64,000 nucleotides of DNA from Consotaella salsifontis (GCF_900167365.1 NZ_FUXL01000002.1:372001-436000), one strand, 5' to 3'. Shown: positions 1-9,331, counted from the first letter of the stretch. Made by a program: numbers and translations. The notes: a model not told the origin generated them from the sequence alone.

Positions 1-1167
1 GATCAGGTCTTTCCCATCGAGCTCTGAGCCGAGGGTGAGCAGGACCAACTCGCTGAGAAAGGAAAACGCCGCTGCGTAGCGCGAGAGCTGCTGCCAATGC
101 TGCACGTTTTCCGCATGCTCCGGCGCGTGAGCGACGAGCCCGCCCGTCCAACCGCTGAGGAAGGCCCGCCCCTTGGCAAGGGCTCCATGTGCGAGGTGGC
201 CGGCGAACGGCTTTTCAAACGCTTCAAGGCCCAGCACCGCATCATTTTCTGACACGGCAGCTCTTTCCTCCGGCCAGAAGGCGTGAGCGCGCAGAACCAT
301 CTCGGCGAAGAAAGCGCGGCGCCGGTCAGAGAGCGGCGATGCATCGCGGCCGAGGATCTCTGGCGCCGTCTGCCGAAAGCTAGTCGCCTGCAACGAATGA
401 CCGACGCCATTTGGCGTCGCCGCACCAAAGATTGCCTCGGCGAGATTCAGGGACCGGTGAAGGCCCTCCGCCGCATCCTCTCCAACGACCGACAAGAGGA
501 GCGACGCCCGGTGCCCCGCATCGAGAGCCGACGCAGCGAGCAAACGCATCGCGTCGAGCCGATAGATTTCTGCAAGAAGCTCCGCAAGCGCATGACGCAC
601 CGCCTCGGTGCTCGCCAGCGGCGTCTCGCCCACCGAGGCGATCGCGGCCCATGCCCCGGCAGCGCGAGCGCAGACGGCGGCGCCGGCAGCGGCCACGGCC
701 GGCAACGCCAGGCCCTCGGAGATCGCGCCGGACCGGCGGCAGACAAACAGAAGCAGGCGAGGCTCGATGGAGGCGAGCTGGCGCAATATCTCCGATTGGG
801 CAGTGTGGGAGAAGCCCAGCCCACCCTCGCTCCTGGCGAGACCGAGCCGGAAAAAGCCTTTACTCTCAAGGACGTCGAGGAGGGCCGGATCCACCACCTC
901 ATCGGATGCTTCGCCGCGCTCCTGGAGATTTCGCGACAACGCGCAAAGTTCGGCCACCGGCCCGTCGAAGAATGCCTGCTCCTCGACCGTCAGCCGCGCC
1001 GGCGGCAGTGCGACGAGCTTGTCCCAATCGGGCGCACCGCCCAGCAAGTCGGCCACCCACCAAGCACCATTGCTGGCGATCGCCGTGCGCTCTGCCTCAG
1101 AAAGCGGGGGCAGAACCTGCCGCGACCATTTGAAAGCGGAGCGAGCGAGCTTGCGGGGAATGGCCAT
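1..1167 (-). CDS. FadE-like acyl-CoA dehydrogenase homologue lacking the catalytic core (partial, cut by window edge)
   Basis: The frame is open for 389 codons from ATG at 1167 to the window start, so the C-terminus is missing. GGAG lies 6 bases before the ATG. Residues 15-135 match the N-terminal part of enterobacterial FadE well (PPLSEAERTAI, RLTVEEQAFFDGPV, GFFRLGLARSEGGLGFS, then AQSEILRQL). Residues about 310-389 match the FadE C-terminal DUF1974 region (AFEKPFAGH, LSRYAAAFSFLSELVLLTLG). Between them roughly 200 residues are absent: the FAD-binding beta domain with its TSPEAGSD-type motif is gone, and the segment holding the VEGAN-type catalytic glutamate reads SFRQTAPEIL. The frame is clean, so this is not a simple frameshift. 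A non-catalytic paralogue or a decaying gene are both possible; comparison is with FadE from memory. Confidence 0.7.
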   Translation of the reverse strand, partial: MAIPRKLARSAFKWSRQVLPPLSEAERTAIASNGAWWVADLLGGAPDWDKLVALPPARLTVEEQAFFDGPVAELCALSRNLQERGEASDEVVDPALLDVLESKGFFRLGLARSEGGLGFSHTAQSEILRQLASIEPRLLLFVCRRSGAISEGLALPAVAAAGAAVCARAAGAWAAIASVGETPLASTEAVRHALAELLAEIYRLDAMRLLAASALDAGHRASLLLSVVGEDAAEGLHRSLNLAEAIFGAATPNGVGHSLQATSFRQTAPEILGRDASPLSDRRRAFFAEMVLRAHAFWPEERAAVSENDAVLGLEAFEKPFAGHLAHGALAKGRAFLSGWTGGLVAHAPEHAENVQHWQQLSRYAAAFSFLSELVLLTLGSELDGKDLI

Positions 1168-1252
1168 GTCGAGGCTCCGACGTTGCGTCTGCCGTTGAAG
1201 CGAAGGTAAGCGCCCGATCCGCTTTGGCCAGCCACGAAAGGGCACGTTCTCC

Positions 1253-2527
1253 TCACATGGGCTCGCGCATGATGGCGTGGTGGCCGATATCGGAGCGGTA
1301 GAAGCTCTCAGGCCAATCGACGCGCTCGACCGTTTCGTAGGCCAGCCGAGTCGCTTCCCGCGCGTTCGCTCCGCGCGCCGTCACGCAAAGGACGCGGCCT
1401 CCATTGGCGAGAAGCCGGTCGCCATCTCGCGCGGTCCCTGCCTGGAAGATGACGCTCTTCTCATCCTCCGGCGGCAGCGCGCCGATGATGGTGCCCTTGC
1501 GGTATTCGCCGGGATAGCCTTCGGCGGCCATGACCACGGTCACGGCCGCATCGTGCGACCAGACCGGAGAAACGGCCGACAAATCGCCGTTGGCCGCTGC
1601 CAGGAGGATGGGCAGGAGGTCGCTTTCCAGGCGCATCATCAGCACCTGGCATTCGGGATCGCCGAAGCGAACATTGTATTCGATGAGCTTCGGCCCCTGC
1701 TCGGTCAGGATCAGGCCAGCATAGAGCACGCCGGCAAAAGGCGCGCCTTCCTCCTTCATCCCCCGCACCGTCGGCTCGATGATCTCGTCCATGGCGCGCA
1801 GGAACAGGTCCTGCGTCAAGCCGAAAGCCGGGGAAATTGCGCCCATCCCGCCCGTGTTGGGGCCGCGGTCACCGTCGAAAGCGCGCTTGTGGTCCTGCGC
1901 TGTACCAAAGGGAAGTGCGCGCTCGCCGTCGCAGAGGCAAAAGAGACTCGCCTCCTCGCCCTCAAGATATTCCTCGATCACGACCTCGGCCTCGTCCGTG
2001 CCCGCAAAGCAGGTCCTCAGCGCCAGGATGGCCTCCTCAACCGTCATCGCGACGGTGACGCCCTTGCCTGCGGCGAGGCCATCCGCCTTGATGACGATGG
2101 GCGCGCCCTCGCGGCGCACATGCGCCTCGGCCTCGGCCAGCGCATCGAAGCGGCGGTAGCGCGCCGTCGGGATCGTCCAGCGGGCGCAGAAATCCTTGGT
2201 GAAGCCCTTGGAGCCTTCCAGGCGCGCCGCCGCGGCCGATGGACCGAATACGGGGATGCCGGCACCGGCAAGAGCATCCGCAAGCCCCGCCACGAGAGGC
2301 GCCTCCGGCCCGACGACAACGAGCCCTATCTCGCGATCGCGGCAGAAGGCCACCACCGCTTGGTGGTCGGCCGCATCGAGTTCCACGATCTCGGCATGGT
2401 CCGCGATTCCCGGATTTCCCGGGGCGGCATAGAAGGCACCAAGCTCCGGCGAGCGGGCGATTTTCCAGGCAAGAGCAGCTTCGCGCCCGCCGGAACCGAT
2501 CAGCAACACATTGGTGGTCATGGGCAC
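1253..2527 (-). CDS. purD: Phosphoribosylamine-glycine ligase (GARS)
   Basis: Cytosolic purine biosynthesis enzyme that joins 5-phosphoribosylamine and glycine using ATP. The 424-residue length is normal. The N-domain opens with [16 protein letters not shown] and carries [15 protein letters not shown]; the ATP-grasp part has [33 protein letters not shown] and [11 protein letters not shown]. The annotated ATG has a second in-frame ATG six bases downstream (MTTNVLL), which matches the usual family start and could be the true one. It lies 85 bases from the FadE-like gene on the same strand and is divergent from ubiA. Confidence 0.97.
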   Translation of the reverse strand: MPMTTNVLLIGSGGREAALAWKIARSPELGAFYAAPGNPGIADHAEIVELDAADHQAVVAFCRDREIGLVVVGPEAPLVAGLADALAGAGIPVFGPSAAAARLEGSKGFTKDFCARWTIPTARYRRFDALAEAEAHVRREGAPIVIKADGLAAGKGVTVAMTVEEAILALRTCFAGTDEAEVVIEEYLEGEEASLFCLCDGERALPFGTAQDHKRAFDGDRGPNTGGMGAISPAFGLTQDLFLRAMDEIIEPTVRGMKEEGAPFAGVLYAGLILTEQGPKLIEYNVRFGDPECQVLMMRLESDLLPILLAAANGDLSAVSPVWSHDAAVTVVMAAEGYPGEYRKGTIIGALPPEDEKSVIFQAGTARDGDRLLANGGRVLCVTARGANAREATRLAYETVERVDWPESFYRSDIGHHAIMREPM

Positions 2528-2653
2528 CCTTCCAGGATTCGGCTTTACCGCAAAAAGCGATTAGGAAGGCGGCGGGGCTTAGGTCAAGGCCAGCGCTCCG
2601 CAGCGCTGACGAAAACCTCTTGACGGACGTAAGAAGGGCGGCACTCTCCGGCC

Positions 2654-3652
2654 ATGAAGAATCTCCGACCTGGCGTTGCCCGCGCGGCAGAACGCGTATC
2701 CGACGCCCCGTCCAACAATTGGGTCTATCGCGTGCTGCCGCGTGGCGTATGGCCGTATGCCCAGCTCGCGCGCTGGGACCGGCCCATCGGCTGGCAGCTT
2801 TTGCTCTGGCCATGCTGGTGGGCGGCGGCGCTGGCGCCGCAGCGATTCACGCCGAGCGCGGTCCACACGGGCCTGCCGTCGGGTTGGCATCTCCTCCTCT
2901 TCGTCATCGGCGCCATCGCCATGCGTGGGGCCGGCTGCACCTACAACGACCTCATCGACGAAGGCATCGATTCGAAGGTTGCCCGCACCCGTTCGCGCCC
3001 CCTCCCCTCCGGCCGCGTGTCGCGGCTTGAGGCCAAGCTCTTCCTGGTCGTCCAGGCACTGGTCGGCCTCTTGGTGCTGCTCCAGTTCAATGTCTTCGCG
3101 ATCCTGCTCGGCATCGCCTCGTTGGCGATCGTCGCCGTCTACCCGTTCCTGAAGCGCATCACCGATTGGCCGCAGCTCGGGCTGGGCTTCGCCTTCTCCT
3201 GGGGCGCGCTGATGGGATGGGCGGCCTACTGGGGCGGGCTCGAGCGAGCGCCGTTGCTGCTCTATGCGGGGTGCATCCTGTGGACGATCGGATACGACAC
3301 GATCTACGCTCATCAGGACAAGGAGGACGATGCCCTGATCGGCGTGCGCTCCACGGCGCGGCTGTTCGGGCGCCATACGAAGAGCGCGCTGACCGTGCTC
3401 TATCTCGGAACGATCCTTTTCATGGCGGCCTCGTTCTTCATGGCGGGTACGACGGCTGGCGGCCCCGCCTGGCCCGCCTATTGCGGTCTCGCTATCGGCG
3501 CCCTGCAGATGAGCTGGCAGATAATGACGCTCGACATCGATGACGCCGACCAATGCCTGCGGCTCTTCAAATCGAACACCGTCTTCGGCTGGATCATCTT
3601 CTTCGGGTTGATCTTTTCCGCGCTATGGAAACTGTCTTTCCCGATCGGCTGA
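2654..3652 (+). CDS. ubiA: 4-hydroxybenzoate octaprenyltransferase
   Basis: Inner-membrane prenyltransferase of ubiquinone synthesis that attaches the polyprenyl chain to 4-hydroxybenzoate. The 332 residues contain several hydrophobic segments. Both aspartate-rich motifs are visible: NDLIDEGID at residues 98-106 and YDTIYAHQDKEDD near residue 218. The N-terminus is about 25 residues longer than the E. coli protein, which is common in Rhizobiales. It diverges from purD and ends just before a strong terminator. The polyprenyl donor would come from ispB, also in this window. Confidence 0.95.
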   Translation: MKNLRPGVARAAERVSDAPSNNWVYRVLPRGVWPYAQLARWDRPIGWQLLLWPCWWAAALAPQRFTPSAVHTGLPSGWHLLLFVIGAIAMRGAGCTYNDLIDEGIDSKVARTRSRPLPSGRVSRLEAKLFLVVQALVGLLVLLQFNVFAILLGIASLAIVAVYPFLKRITDWPQLGLGFAFSWGALMGWAAYWGGLERAPLLLYAGCILWTIGYDTIYAHQDKEDDALIGVRSTARLFGRHTKSALTVLYLGTILFMAASFFMAGTTAGGPAWPAYCGLAIGALQMSWQIMTLDIDDADQCLRLFKSNTVFGWIIFFGLIFSALWKLSFPIG

Positions 3653-3669
3653 TACCAGCGTAAGAACGC

Positions 3670-3705
3670 AAAAAGCCGGGTCGCCTGCTGCCGACCCGGC
3701 TTTTT
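3670..3705. terminator. Bidirectional intrinsic terminator between ubiA and the DUF6101 gene
   Basis: A perfect 14-bp stem (AAAAAGCCGGGTCG paired with CGACCCGGCTTTTT) with an 8-base loop. The A-tract on one side and T-tract on the other let it serve both convergent genes. Confidence 0.93.
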
Positions 3706-3725
3706 GGAAAGTTGGTGATCGTTCG

Positions 3726-4295
3726 TTAGCTACGGGCGATGATTTCGTCGCCGTCGACAACCATCCTGACGCCGAGGCCCGGCTTGCGACGAGCCAGGAA
3801 GCGAGGACGCCGGTCCTTGCTGCATGAGCGACGGCGCGGCTTTGGCCGCTGTGTGCGCACCGTGCCCAATGTCTCTTCCAGAGGGCGAGCGGTGCCATCC
3901 GCCTCGACCATCAGCATCGGCAGCCGGAAAAGATCCGACCAGGAGCGCCAATCGGCCGCCACGTCGTAGAGATCGCTGGCGACCAGCAACGGCACGCTGA
4001 GAAGCGGGTCGTCATGGTAGAGTTCGAGCGTGACGGTGACTTCTCCGCTCGCTTCTTCCATCGCGCGGGCGGCAACGCCTCGAAATGCGGTGGGAGCCAG
4101 TGCAATCGAAACTGGCATCTTGCTGCGATCGAGCATGCGGCGCACCACGGCACCGCGATGGCTGACCCGATAGAGGACGATCTCGCCGTCTCTCTCCATC
4201 TCGATGCTCTGACAGCCGTCGTAGCAAGGATCCATTCGGATCGGCGCAGAAGCCCAATCGGGTTTGCCGACCTCAGGGCTCGGAACGGTGGTCAT
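3726..4295 (-). CDS. DUF6101 family protein
   Basis: A 189-residue soluble protein of a family I recognise from Rhizobiales but whose function is unknown. The N-terminal two thirds look like a compact beta-rich domain (GEIVLYRVSHRGAVVRRML, VTVTLELYHDDPLLSVPLLVA). The C-terminus has the basic segment RPKPRRRSCSKDRRPRFLARRK followed by GLGVRMVVDGDEIIARS, which is typical of the family and might bind nucleic acid or membrane. No signal peptide or membrane segment is seen. It converges on ubiA at the terminator. Confidence 0.75.
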   Translation of the reverse strand: MTTVPSPEVGKPDWASAPIRMDPCYDGCQSIEMERDGEIVLYRVSHRGAVVRRMLDRSKMPVSIALAPTAFRGVAARAMEEASGEVTVTLELYHDDPLLSVPLLVASDLYDVAADWRSWSDLFRLPMLMVEADGTARPLEETLGTVRTQRPKPRRRSCSKDRRPRFLARRKPGLGVRMVVDGDEIIARS

Positions 4296-4465
4296 CTGTT
4301 AACGCCTCTTGCCTGTCCTGCTGCCGGAAGTTTCCGGCTATTCATCGATCGGTGATTCCGATCTGATGAGATGAGGCTACAGAGGCGCCATTGCAGACGG
4401 CCTAATAAATTCGGTTAAGTGTTTATCATTGTCTCGAAGGTTATCAGAATGCAAATACTAAAGCT

Positions 4466-5893
4466 TTAGATAACTTTACCCGGATTCAGGATATTGTAAG
4501 GATCGAACACGGCCTTGATCCGCTTCATCAAATCGATCTCCACGTGGCCGGCGGTGCGGGCAAGTTCCTCCCTCTTCAACTGGCCGATGCCATGTTCGGC
4601 GGAAAACGTGCCGCCCATGTCGCGCACGATACCGTGGACGATCGCGTTGATTTCTTCCCACCGCGCCAGATAGGCCTCACGATCGGCGCCGACGGGCTGG
4701 CTGATGTTGTAGTGAATATTGCCGTCGCCGAGATGACCGAAGGCAACGATGCGCGCGCCGGGGATGGCCTCCAGAACCGCCGGGTCGGCGCGGCGCAGAA
4801 ATTCGGGAACGCGCGCCACGGGCACGGCGATATCATGCTTGATGGAGCCACCCTCGGGCTTCTGCGCCCAGCTCATGTCCTCGCGAATACGCCGGAACAT
4901 CGCCGCGTCGGAAAGCGACTGGGCGATGACGGCGTCGCGGATGAGGTCCTCCTCCAGGGCGTGGCCGAGGATTTCCTCCAGCGTCGAGCTGGCATCATCC
5001 GCCGAGTGGCCGGAAGTGATCTCGATGAGGACGTACCAGGGATGGGGCGAGGACAGCGGATCGCGCAGCCCGACGCCGTGCTTCAGCGAGAATTCCATGC
5101 CGATGCGCGGCAGAAGCTCGAAAGCGGTGAGTTCTCCCGCCGCGCGCTTCTGCGCATCCTGGAAAAGGCGAAGCGCCTTCTCGGGCGAATCCACGCCGAC
5201 ATAGGCGAGTTCGCGTGCGGCTGGAGCGGGATAGAGCTTCAGAACAGCGGCCGTGATGATGGCCAGCGTCCCTTCTGAACCGATCAGGAGATCCTTGAGG
5301 TCGTAGCCGCGATTGTCCTTGCGCAGCCGCTTAAGACCATGAAAAACCTCGCCTGAGGGCAGCACGGCCTCAAGCCCAAGGCAGAGTTCGCGCGCGTTGC
5401 CATAGGCCAAAACCCCGATGCCGCCGGCGTTCGAAGAAAGATTGCCGCCAATCTGGCAAGAACCTTCCGAGCCGAGGGACAGAGGAAAAAGGCAGCCATG
5501 ACGCTCCGCCTCATCCTGGATGCGCGACAGGACGACGCCGGCCTCCACGACCATGGTGCGCCCGACGGGATCGACATCGAGGATATGGTTGAGCCGCGAC
5601 AGGGAGAGGATCACCTCGTTCGCCGAAAGCGGCTGCTGCCCACCGACGAGGCCTGTGTTTCCGCCCTGGGGAACCACAGCCATCCGGGTATCGGAGGCGA
5701 GCCGCATGATCGCCGAGACTTCATCGCGACTGCCGGGGCGCAGCACGAGATTCGTATGACCGGTGAAGCGGTCGCGCGGCTCATGCACGAAGGGCTCGAT
5801 CAAAGCCGCATCGGTCAGGGCGTGAGCGGGGCCGACGATGGCGGCGAAGCGCTGGATCAAATCCGGCGAAAGAGGCGAAGGGTTCGAGGTCAT
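4466..5893 (-). CDS. FAD-binding 2-hydroxyacid oxidase/dehydrogenase (GlcD/D-LDH-like)
   Basis: A 475-residue flavoprotein of the FAD-binding type 4 (PCMH/VAO) family that oxidises 2-hydroxy acids such as D-lactate, glycolate or D-2-hydroxyglutarate. The FAD domain shows VVPQGGNTGLVGGQQ near residue 75 and SLGSEGSCQIGGNLSSNAGG near 140. The substrate domain ends with FGHLGDGNIHYN and the family C-terminal signature SAEHGIGQLKREEL. Length fits D-2-hydroxyglutarate and D-lactate dehydrogenases; the sequence alone does not fix the substrate. It stands alone on the minus strand with an AT-rich gap downstream. Confidence 0.9.
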   Translation of the reverse strand: MTSNPSPLSPDLIQRFAAIVGPAHALTDAALIEPFVHEPRDRFTGHTNLVLRPGSRDEVSAIMRLASDTRMAVVPQGGNTGLVGGQQPLSANEVILSLSRLNHILDVDPVGRTMVVEAGVVLSRIQDEAERHGCLFPLSLGSEGSCQIGGNLSSNAGGIGVLAYGNARELCLGLEAVLPSGEVFHGLKRLRKDNRGYDLKDLLIGSEGTLAIITAAVLKLYPAPAARELAYVGVDSPEKALRLFQDAQKRAAGELTAFELLPRIGMEFSLKHGVGLRDPLSSPHPWYVLIEITSGHSADDASSTLEEILGHALEEDLIRDAVIAQSLSDAAMFRRIREDMSWAQKPEGGSIKHDIAVPVARVPEFLRRADPAVLEAIPGARIVAFGHLGDGNIHYNISQPVGADREAYLARWEEINAIVHGIVRDMGGTFSAEHGIGQLKREELARTAGHVEIDLMKRIKAVFDPYNILNPGKVI

Positions 5894-6004
5894 TTCGTTC
5901 GCAAGGACAAGGACCGTGACGGCGGAAAGCTGTGCCTCGCGCCCTCGTTCGATCCTGGATTCACAGGTGATCCGCCAAGCAAGCCTGAACCATCCTGGCA
6001 GCCG

Positions 6005-7006
6005 TTAAGCTCTAGCGCTCCCGACCGCCGACGTCGAGGCATCTTGTCGCGGCGCAGCGGCGCGGCGCAGCCGATCGTTGATCGCCTCCCCCAGGCCCGA
6101 TTGAGGGATGGGCGAAACGGCAATCCGCGCGATGTCGGACCGATCGAAGGCGGAAAGCGCAGCGAAGAGATTGGCCGCGGCCTCGCGCAAGTCACCCGCA
6201 GGGCTAAGGTCGATGACGGCCGCGGCCCCCTCCTCGCCTTCCAGCACCGCGCCGCCGAATTTGATCAGATGGTCGCCGGGACGGACGCTCCTCGCCTCGA
6301 GCCGTACCGCGCCGGCCGGCGCATAGTGGCTCTTCATCTGGCCTGGCGCGCGAATCGCCTCGTTTTCGTCAGGTCGAACGACGGGCAGGCCGGTAAGTGC
6401 GGCGATTTCCTCGGCGGTGATCGCACCGGCCCGGAGAAGCGCGATCCGACCGACTTCCGGCGCGACGATGGTCGATTCGAGGCCGACGCTGCAGGGACCA
6501 CCATCCACGACGAGGTCGATCCGACCGGACAGACCATGGACGACATGGGCCGCCGTCGTCGGGCTCACTCGGCCTGAGGGGTTGGCGCTGGGGGCGGCCA
6601 CAGGCCGGCCGAGCGCGGTGATGATCTCGGCGGCAATACCTCGCGGCGCCCGGACGGCAAGGGTCGAAAGACCGCCTGAAACCAAGGGATGAACGGCCGC
6701 TTCCGGGCGCGCCGGCAACACCAGCGTCAGCGGCCCCGGCCAGTAGCGTTCGGCCAGAAGCGTGGCGACCTCGTCGAAGACGACGATCCGGCGGGCCATG
6801 GCCAGACTGTCGACATGGGAGATCAAGGGATTGAAGTGCGGCCGGCCCTTGGCCTCAAAAATCGCAGCGACAGCCGCTCCGTTGGTGGCGTCCGCCGCGA
6901 GCCCATAAACGGTTTCGGTGGGGATGGCGACGAGATTGCCAGCCGTAAGAGAGGACGCGGCCTCGGCGACCGCCGTTGGGCCTGCCGATATCGTTCTCGT
7001 CATCAT
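6005..7006 (-). CDS. L-threonylcarbamoyladenylate synthase (Sua5/YrdC/YwlC type)
   Basis: Makes threonylcarbamoyl-AMP from threonine, bicarbonate and ATP for the t6A modification at position 37 of ANN-decoding tRNAs. The 333-residue form has the YrdC domain (IPTETVYGLAADAT near residue 30; ESTIVAPE; RAGAITAEEI) plus the extra C-terminal Sua5 domain (APGQMKSHYAPAG onwards). I place the start at the double ATG at 7006/7003, preceded by GAAGG; an upstream extension of the same frame is unlike the family. Confidence 0.93.
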   Translation of the reverse strand: MMTRTISAGPTAVAEAASSLTAGNLVAIPTETVYGLAADATNGAAVAAIFEAKGRPHFNPLISHVDSLAMARRIVVFDEVATLLAERYWPGPLTLVLPARPEAAVHPLVSGGLSTLAVRAPRGIAAEIITALGRPVAAPSANPSGRVSPTTAAHVVHGLSGRIDLVVDGGPCSVGLESTIVAPEVGRIALLRAGAITAEEIAALTGLPVVRPDENEAIRAPGQMKSHYAPAGAVRLEARSVRPGDHLIKFGGAVLEGEEGAAAVIDLSPAGDLREAAANLFAALSAFDRSDIARIAVSPIPQSGLGEAINDRLRRAAAPRQDASTSAVGSARA

Positions 7007-7215
7007 GCCCTGCACCTTCCGATCCTCGCTTGGCTTTTCACGCAACGAAGGCTGCATGGCAAGGCTCTTGCGTCTTTTCACGCTCATAGCGGGATGCCGC
7101 CAGGGCAGAAGCAGCGCGCATAAACGAGGCGGGCAGCGGCCCGAGGGGGGAGGCCGCTGCCCGTATCGTCCGGGAGGGGCCGGACGGGGGAAACTCGATT
7201 TGCGGCGAGGCCGCG

Positions 7216-7416
7216 TTACTGGGCTGCGGGCGCCGTCGTGTTGGGCTCGGCAGTGCCCGAGGGTTCGGTCGTCGCAGGCGGCGTCACGCCTTGCTCCGTC
7301 GTCGTGGCGGGCACGGTGGTTTCGGTCGTAGTTCCGGCCGTCCAATCCCAGACCACCCACACGACGATGACCACGACGATGATGCCGATGATCCAGCCGA
7401 TCGTTCTATTGTTCAT
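7216..7416 (-). CDS. Small single-span membrane protein with Thr/Pro/Ala-rich tail
   Basis: A 66-residue protein starting MNNRTIGW; GGAG lies 8 bases before this ATG, better than the upstream in-frame ATG. Residues 7-24 form one hydrophobic helix rich in Ile and Val ending in WVVWDW. The remaining 40 residues are low-complexity (TTTETTVPATTTEQ, PPATTEPSGTAEPN) and lack charge clusters. Such proteins are frequent in Rhizobiales but have no assigned role; the tail most likely sits in the periplasm. It has its own gap on each side and a terminator lies upstream for the neighbouring gene. Confidence 0.75.
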   Translation of the reverse strand: MNNRTIGWIIGIIVVVIVVWVVWDWTAGTTTETTVPATTTEQGVTPPATTEPSGTAEPNTTAPAAQ

Positions 7417-7501
7417 TACGATACTCCACTTCACTTATGGTTCGCGAAGCGTCAACGCCAATAGGAATGAGGGGATGCGACATTGGTTCCCGACTAACGA
7501 G

Positions 7502-7540
7502 AAAAAGCCGGAGGGCGCTTTGGGCGCTCCCCGGCTTTTT
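7502..7540. terminator. Intrinsic terminator downstream of the GH25 gene
   Basis: Outer stem AAAAAGCCGG / CCGGCTTTTT with an inner GGGCGC / GCGCTC stem. It ends transcription of the minus-strand muramidase gene that stops at 7567. Confidence 0.9.
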
Positions 7541-7566
7541 CGTCTGATCGTGAGGGTATTGCGGTG

Positions 7567-9114
7567 TCAGCGCGTCGCTTCGAAGGCCAAAAGCACCCGA
7601 TTGTCGGCGCTCTCCGGCGTTTCGGAGGTGCTCGCCAGACGGGGCCCGCGCCCTGCCCCGATAGCCGTCTCCTGCGAGAGGACATAGGCGGGCATGGGAA
7701 GGGTCGCCTCGGCCTTGTCTTCGTTGGCCGCAGTCCGCAGCATTTCCTGAAGGCGGGACTTCTGCTCCTTGGAGAGCAGGCCTCGCCCTTCCAGGGCGTT
7801 CGCGGGCACCTTCGGCGCCGGCACGACGATGGGGTTCTTTGTGGCCGAGACGATGGAGGCCACGGCGCGCATCTCGCCGCGTGCATCTCTGAGGCTGTCG
7901 ACGGGCGTCGTCTTGGCGCTCGCGACCGGCTTCGTCGCAGGGGCGGGCTCCGGCGAACGAGCGACAGGATCCGCATGCTTCCAGTCGGAGACCTGCGGCT
8001 TTTGGTAGGCCGCCTCGCTGATGAGCTTCAGCGGGTCGACCGGAGCGCGAGAAGTCGACGGGCCGTAGGCCGCCATCATGGAATGGAATTCACTGTTGCT
8101 CGGATTGCTCGACGTCCTGGCCTGCGCCTGCGCGACCTTGGTGGCGGAAGCGAAGCTTTCCTTGACCGAGGCGAACGACCCGGCGACCGCCTTCACAGCC
8201 AGCTCGGCCTTGTCCTCGAGGCTTGCGATCAGCGATGAACCATTCGCGGGGGCGTCGTCCTGCCTGTCGACCAGATCGTTGAACGGCCATGCCGCCTTGA
8301 GCCCCTCGACGTCAAGCGAGGCGACGTTGACGTCGATATCGTTCTTGGCGCCCTTCACGCGATAGGGGCAGGACTTGGCATTGCAGTTGTGCATCGAGGA
8401 AAACTGCCACAGCGCGTAGGTCGGCCAGGTATCGGTCGGGAAAAGCCCGGTGATGTCCTCGCGATAGCGGGCGTACCAAAGCGGCAGGCGCGAGAGCAGC
8501 GGGTAGTCGGCCTTGTGCTCGGCGATCCACTTCGCGGTCGAGCCGTTGGTATAGAGCACCGGATAGCGGCCGAGACGGATCTTGATCTGGTTGGCGAAGA
8601 TCTCGGCGTCGGCCAGCGACATCCAGTCGGACGTGTTGTCCTCGATATCGAGGGCGATCAGCTCATCGGGCGCCGGCTCGGCGAAATCGACGAAATGATC
8701 GGCCTGCTCGCGCGGGTTTCCCGGACGGCCGAGATGGTAGGCGCCCCACTTGAGACCCAGGGTCTTCGCCATCTCGCGACGGGTCATGTAGAGCTCCTTG
8801 GTGACGGAGTACTTCCACCACCGGTTCTTGCACAGAAGCTCTTCGTCTCCCGACTTGCCCGAGCAGTTCCACTCTGGCGGCAGGCCATCGGACGCCTTGT
8901 TGATGAAGCCGGCAATCCGCTTGTCGGCGGTCAGCTCTTTCCAGTCGATGGGATTGAATTCATAGGCATCGATGACCAGCGCGCGGTCATCCTGCTTCCA
9001 AGGCTTGTTATAATCCGCTTCGGCCGGAGCGGCCGCAAACACAAGAACAATAGCGGTCAAAGCGCAGGCGAGTCTCATAGCTGCCGCAGCAGCAGCGGCG
9101 CGCGCGTTTTGCAT
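7567..9114 (-). CDS. Secreted GH25 family muramidase (lysozyme-like)
   Basis: A 515-residue exported protein. The signal peptide contains an Ala-rich start and MRLACALTAIVLVFAAAPAEA, so the mature form begins near ADYNKPW. Residues about 45-300 are a glycoside hydrolase family 25 domain: VIDAYEFNPIDW, AGFINKASDG, WGAYHLGRPGNPREQADHFVDF, the catalytic D-x-E in IALDIEDNTSDW, VLYTNGS and ALWQFSS. GH25 enzymes cut the MurNAc-GlcNAc bond of peptidoglycan. The last 215 residues have no recognised domain and are low in hydrophobics. A second ATG 11 codons in would give a tidier signal peptide. Confidence 0.88.
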   Translation of the reverse strand: MQNARAAAAAAAMRLACALTAIVLVFAAAPAEADYNKPWKQDDRALVIDAYEFNPIDWKELTADKRIAGFINKASDGLPPEWNCSGKSGDEELLCKNRWWKYSVTKELYMTRREMAKTLGLKWGAYHLGRPGNPREQADHFVDFAEPAPDELIALDIEDNTSDWMSLADAEIFANQIKIRLGRYPVLYTNGSTAKWIAEHKADYPLLSRLPLWYARYREDITGLFPTDTWPTYALWQFSSMHNCNAKSCPYRVKGAKNDIDVNVASLDVEGLKAAWPFNDLVDRQDDAPANGSSLIASLEDKAELAVKAVAGSFASVKESFASATKVAQAQARTSSNPSNSEFHSMMAAYGPSTSRAPVDPLKLISEAAYQKPQVSDWKHADPVARSPEPAPATKPVASAKTTPVDSLRDARGEMRAVASIVSATKNPIVVPAPKVPANALEGRGLLSKEQKSRLQEMLRTAANEDKAEATLPMPAYVLSQETAIGAGRGPRLASTSETPESADNRVLLAFEATR

Positions 9115-9331
9115 CCCCGATCAGTCCCCTCGGTGTATTCTGTCGTCCCAAAAAATGAAGGGCCGGTCCCCCGAGCCAAGCGGCTCGCTCCGTTCCCTAG
9201 CGGATGGGGAGCTTTTCGCCTCACAATCGGGCGGGTTCCGGGCGTTCGGATCACGAATTGTTAACAAACACCCATGCTGGCGAGGTTCTTGCCCGTTCAG
9301 GACGAAGTGCCGCGAACGCGGCAAGGTTGGC

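Noticed and set aside
283-1209. Plus-strand 308-codon open frame over the left end
   Set aside because: The minus-strand frame, open to the window edge, matches FadE at both ends, while this translation is Arg/Gly-rich and matches nothing.
2591-2608. CAGCGCT / AGCGCTG hairpin between purD and ubiA
   Set aside because: Short stem, no T-tract, lies in a divergent promoter region; likely chance in GC-rich DNA.
1277-2623. Plus-strand 448-codon open frame over purD
   Set aside because: Antisense shadow of purD; low-complexity Arg-rich translation, no domain, and purD is unmistakable on the other strand.
4322-4337. GCCGGAA / TTCCGGC inverted repeat upstream of the DUF6101 gene
   Set aside because: Two-base loop and no linked regulator; too weak for an operator claim.
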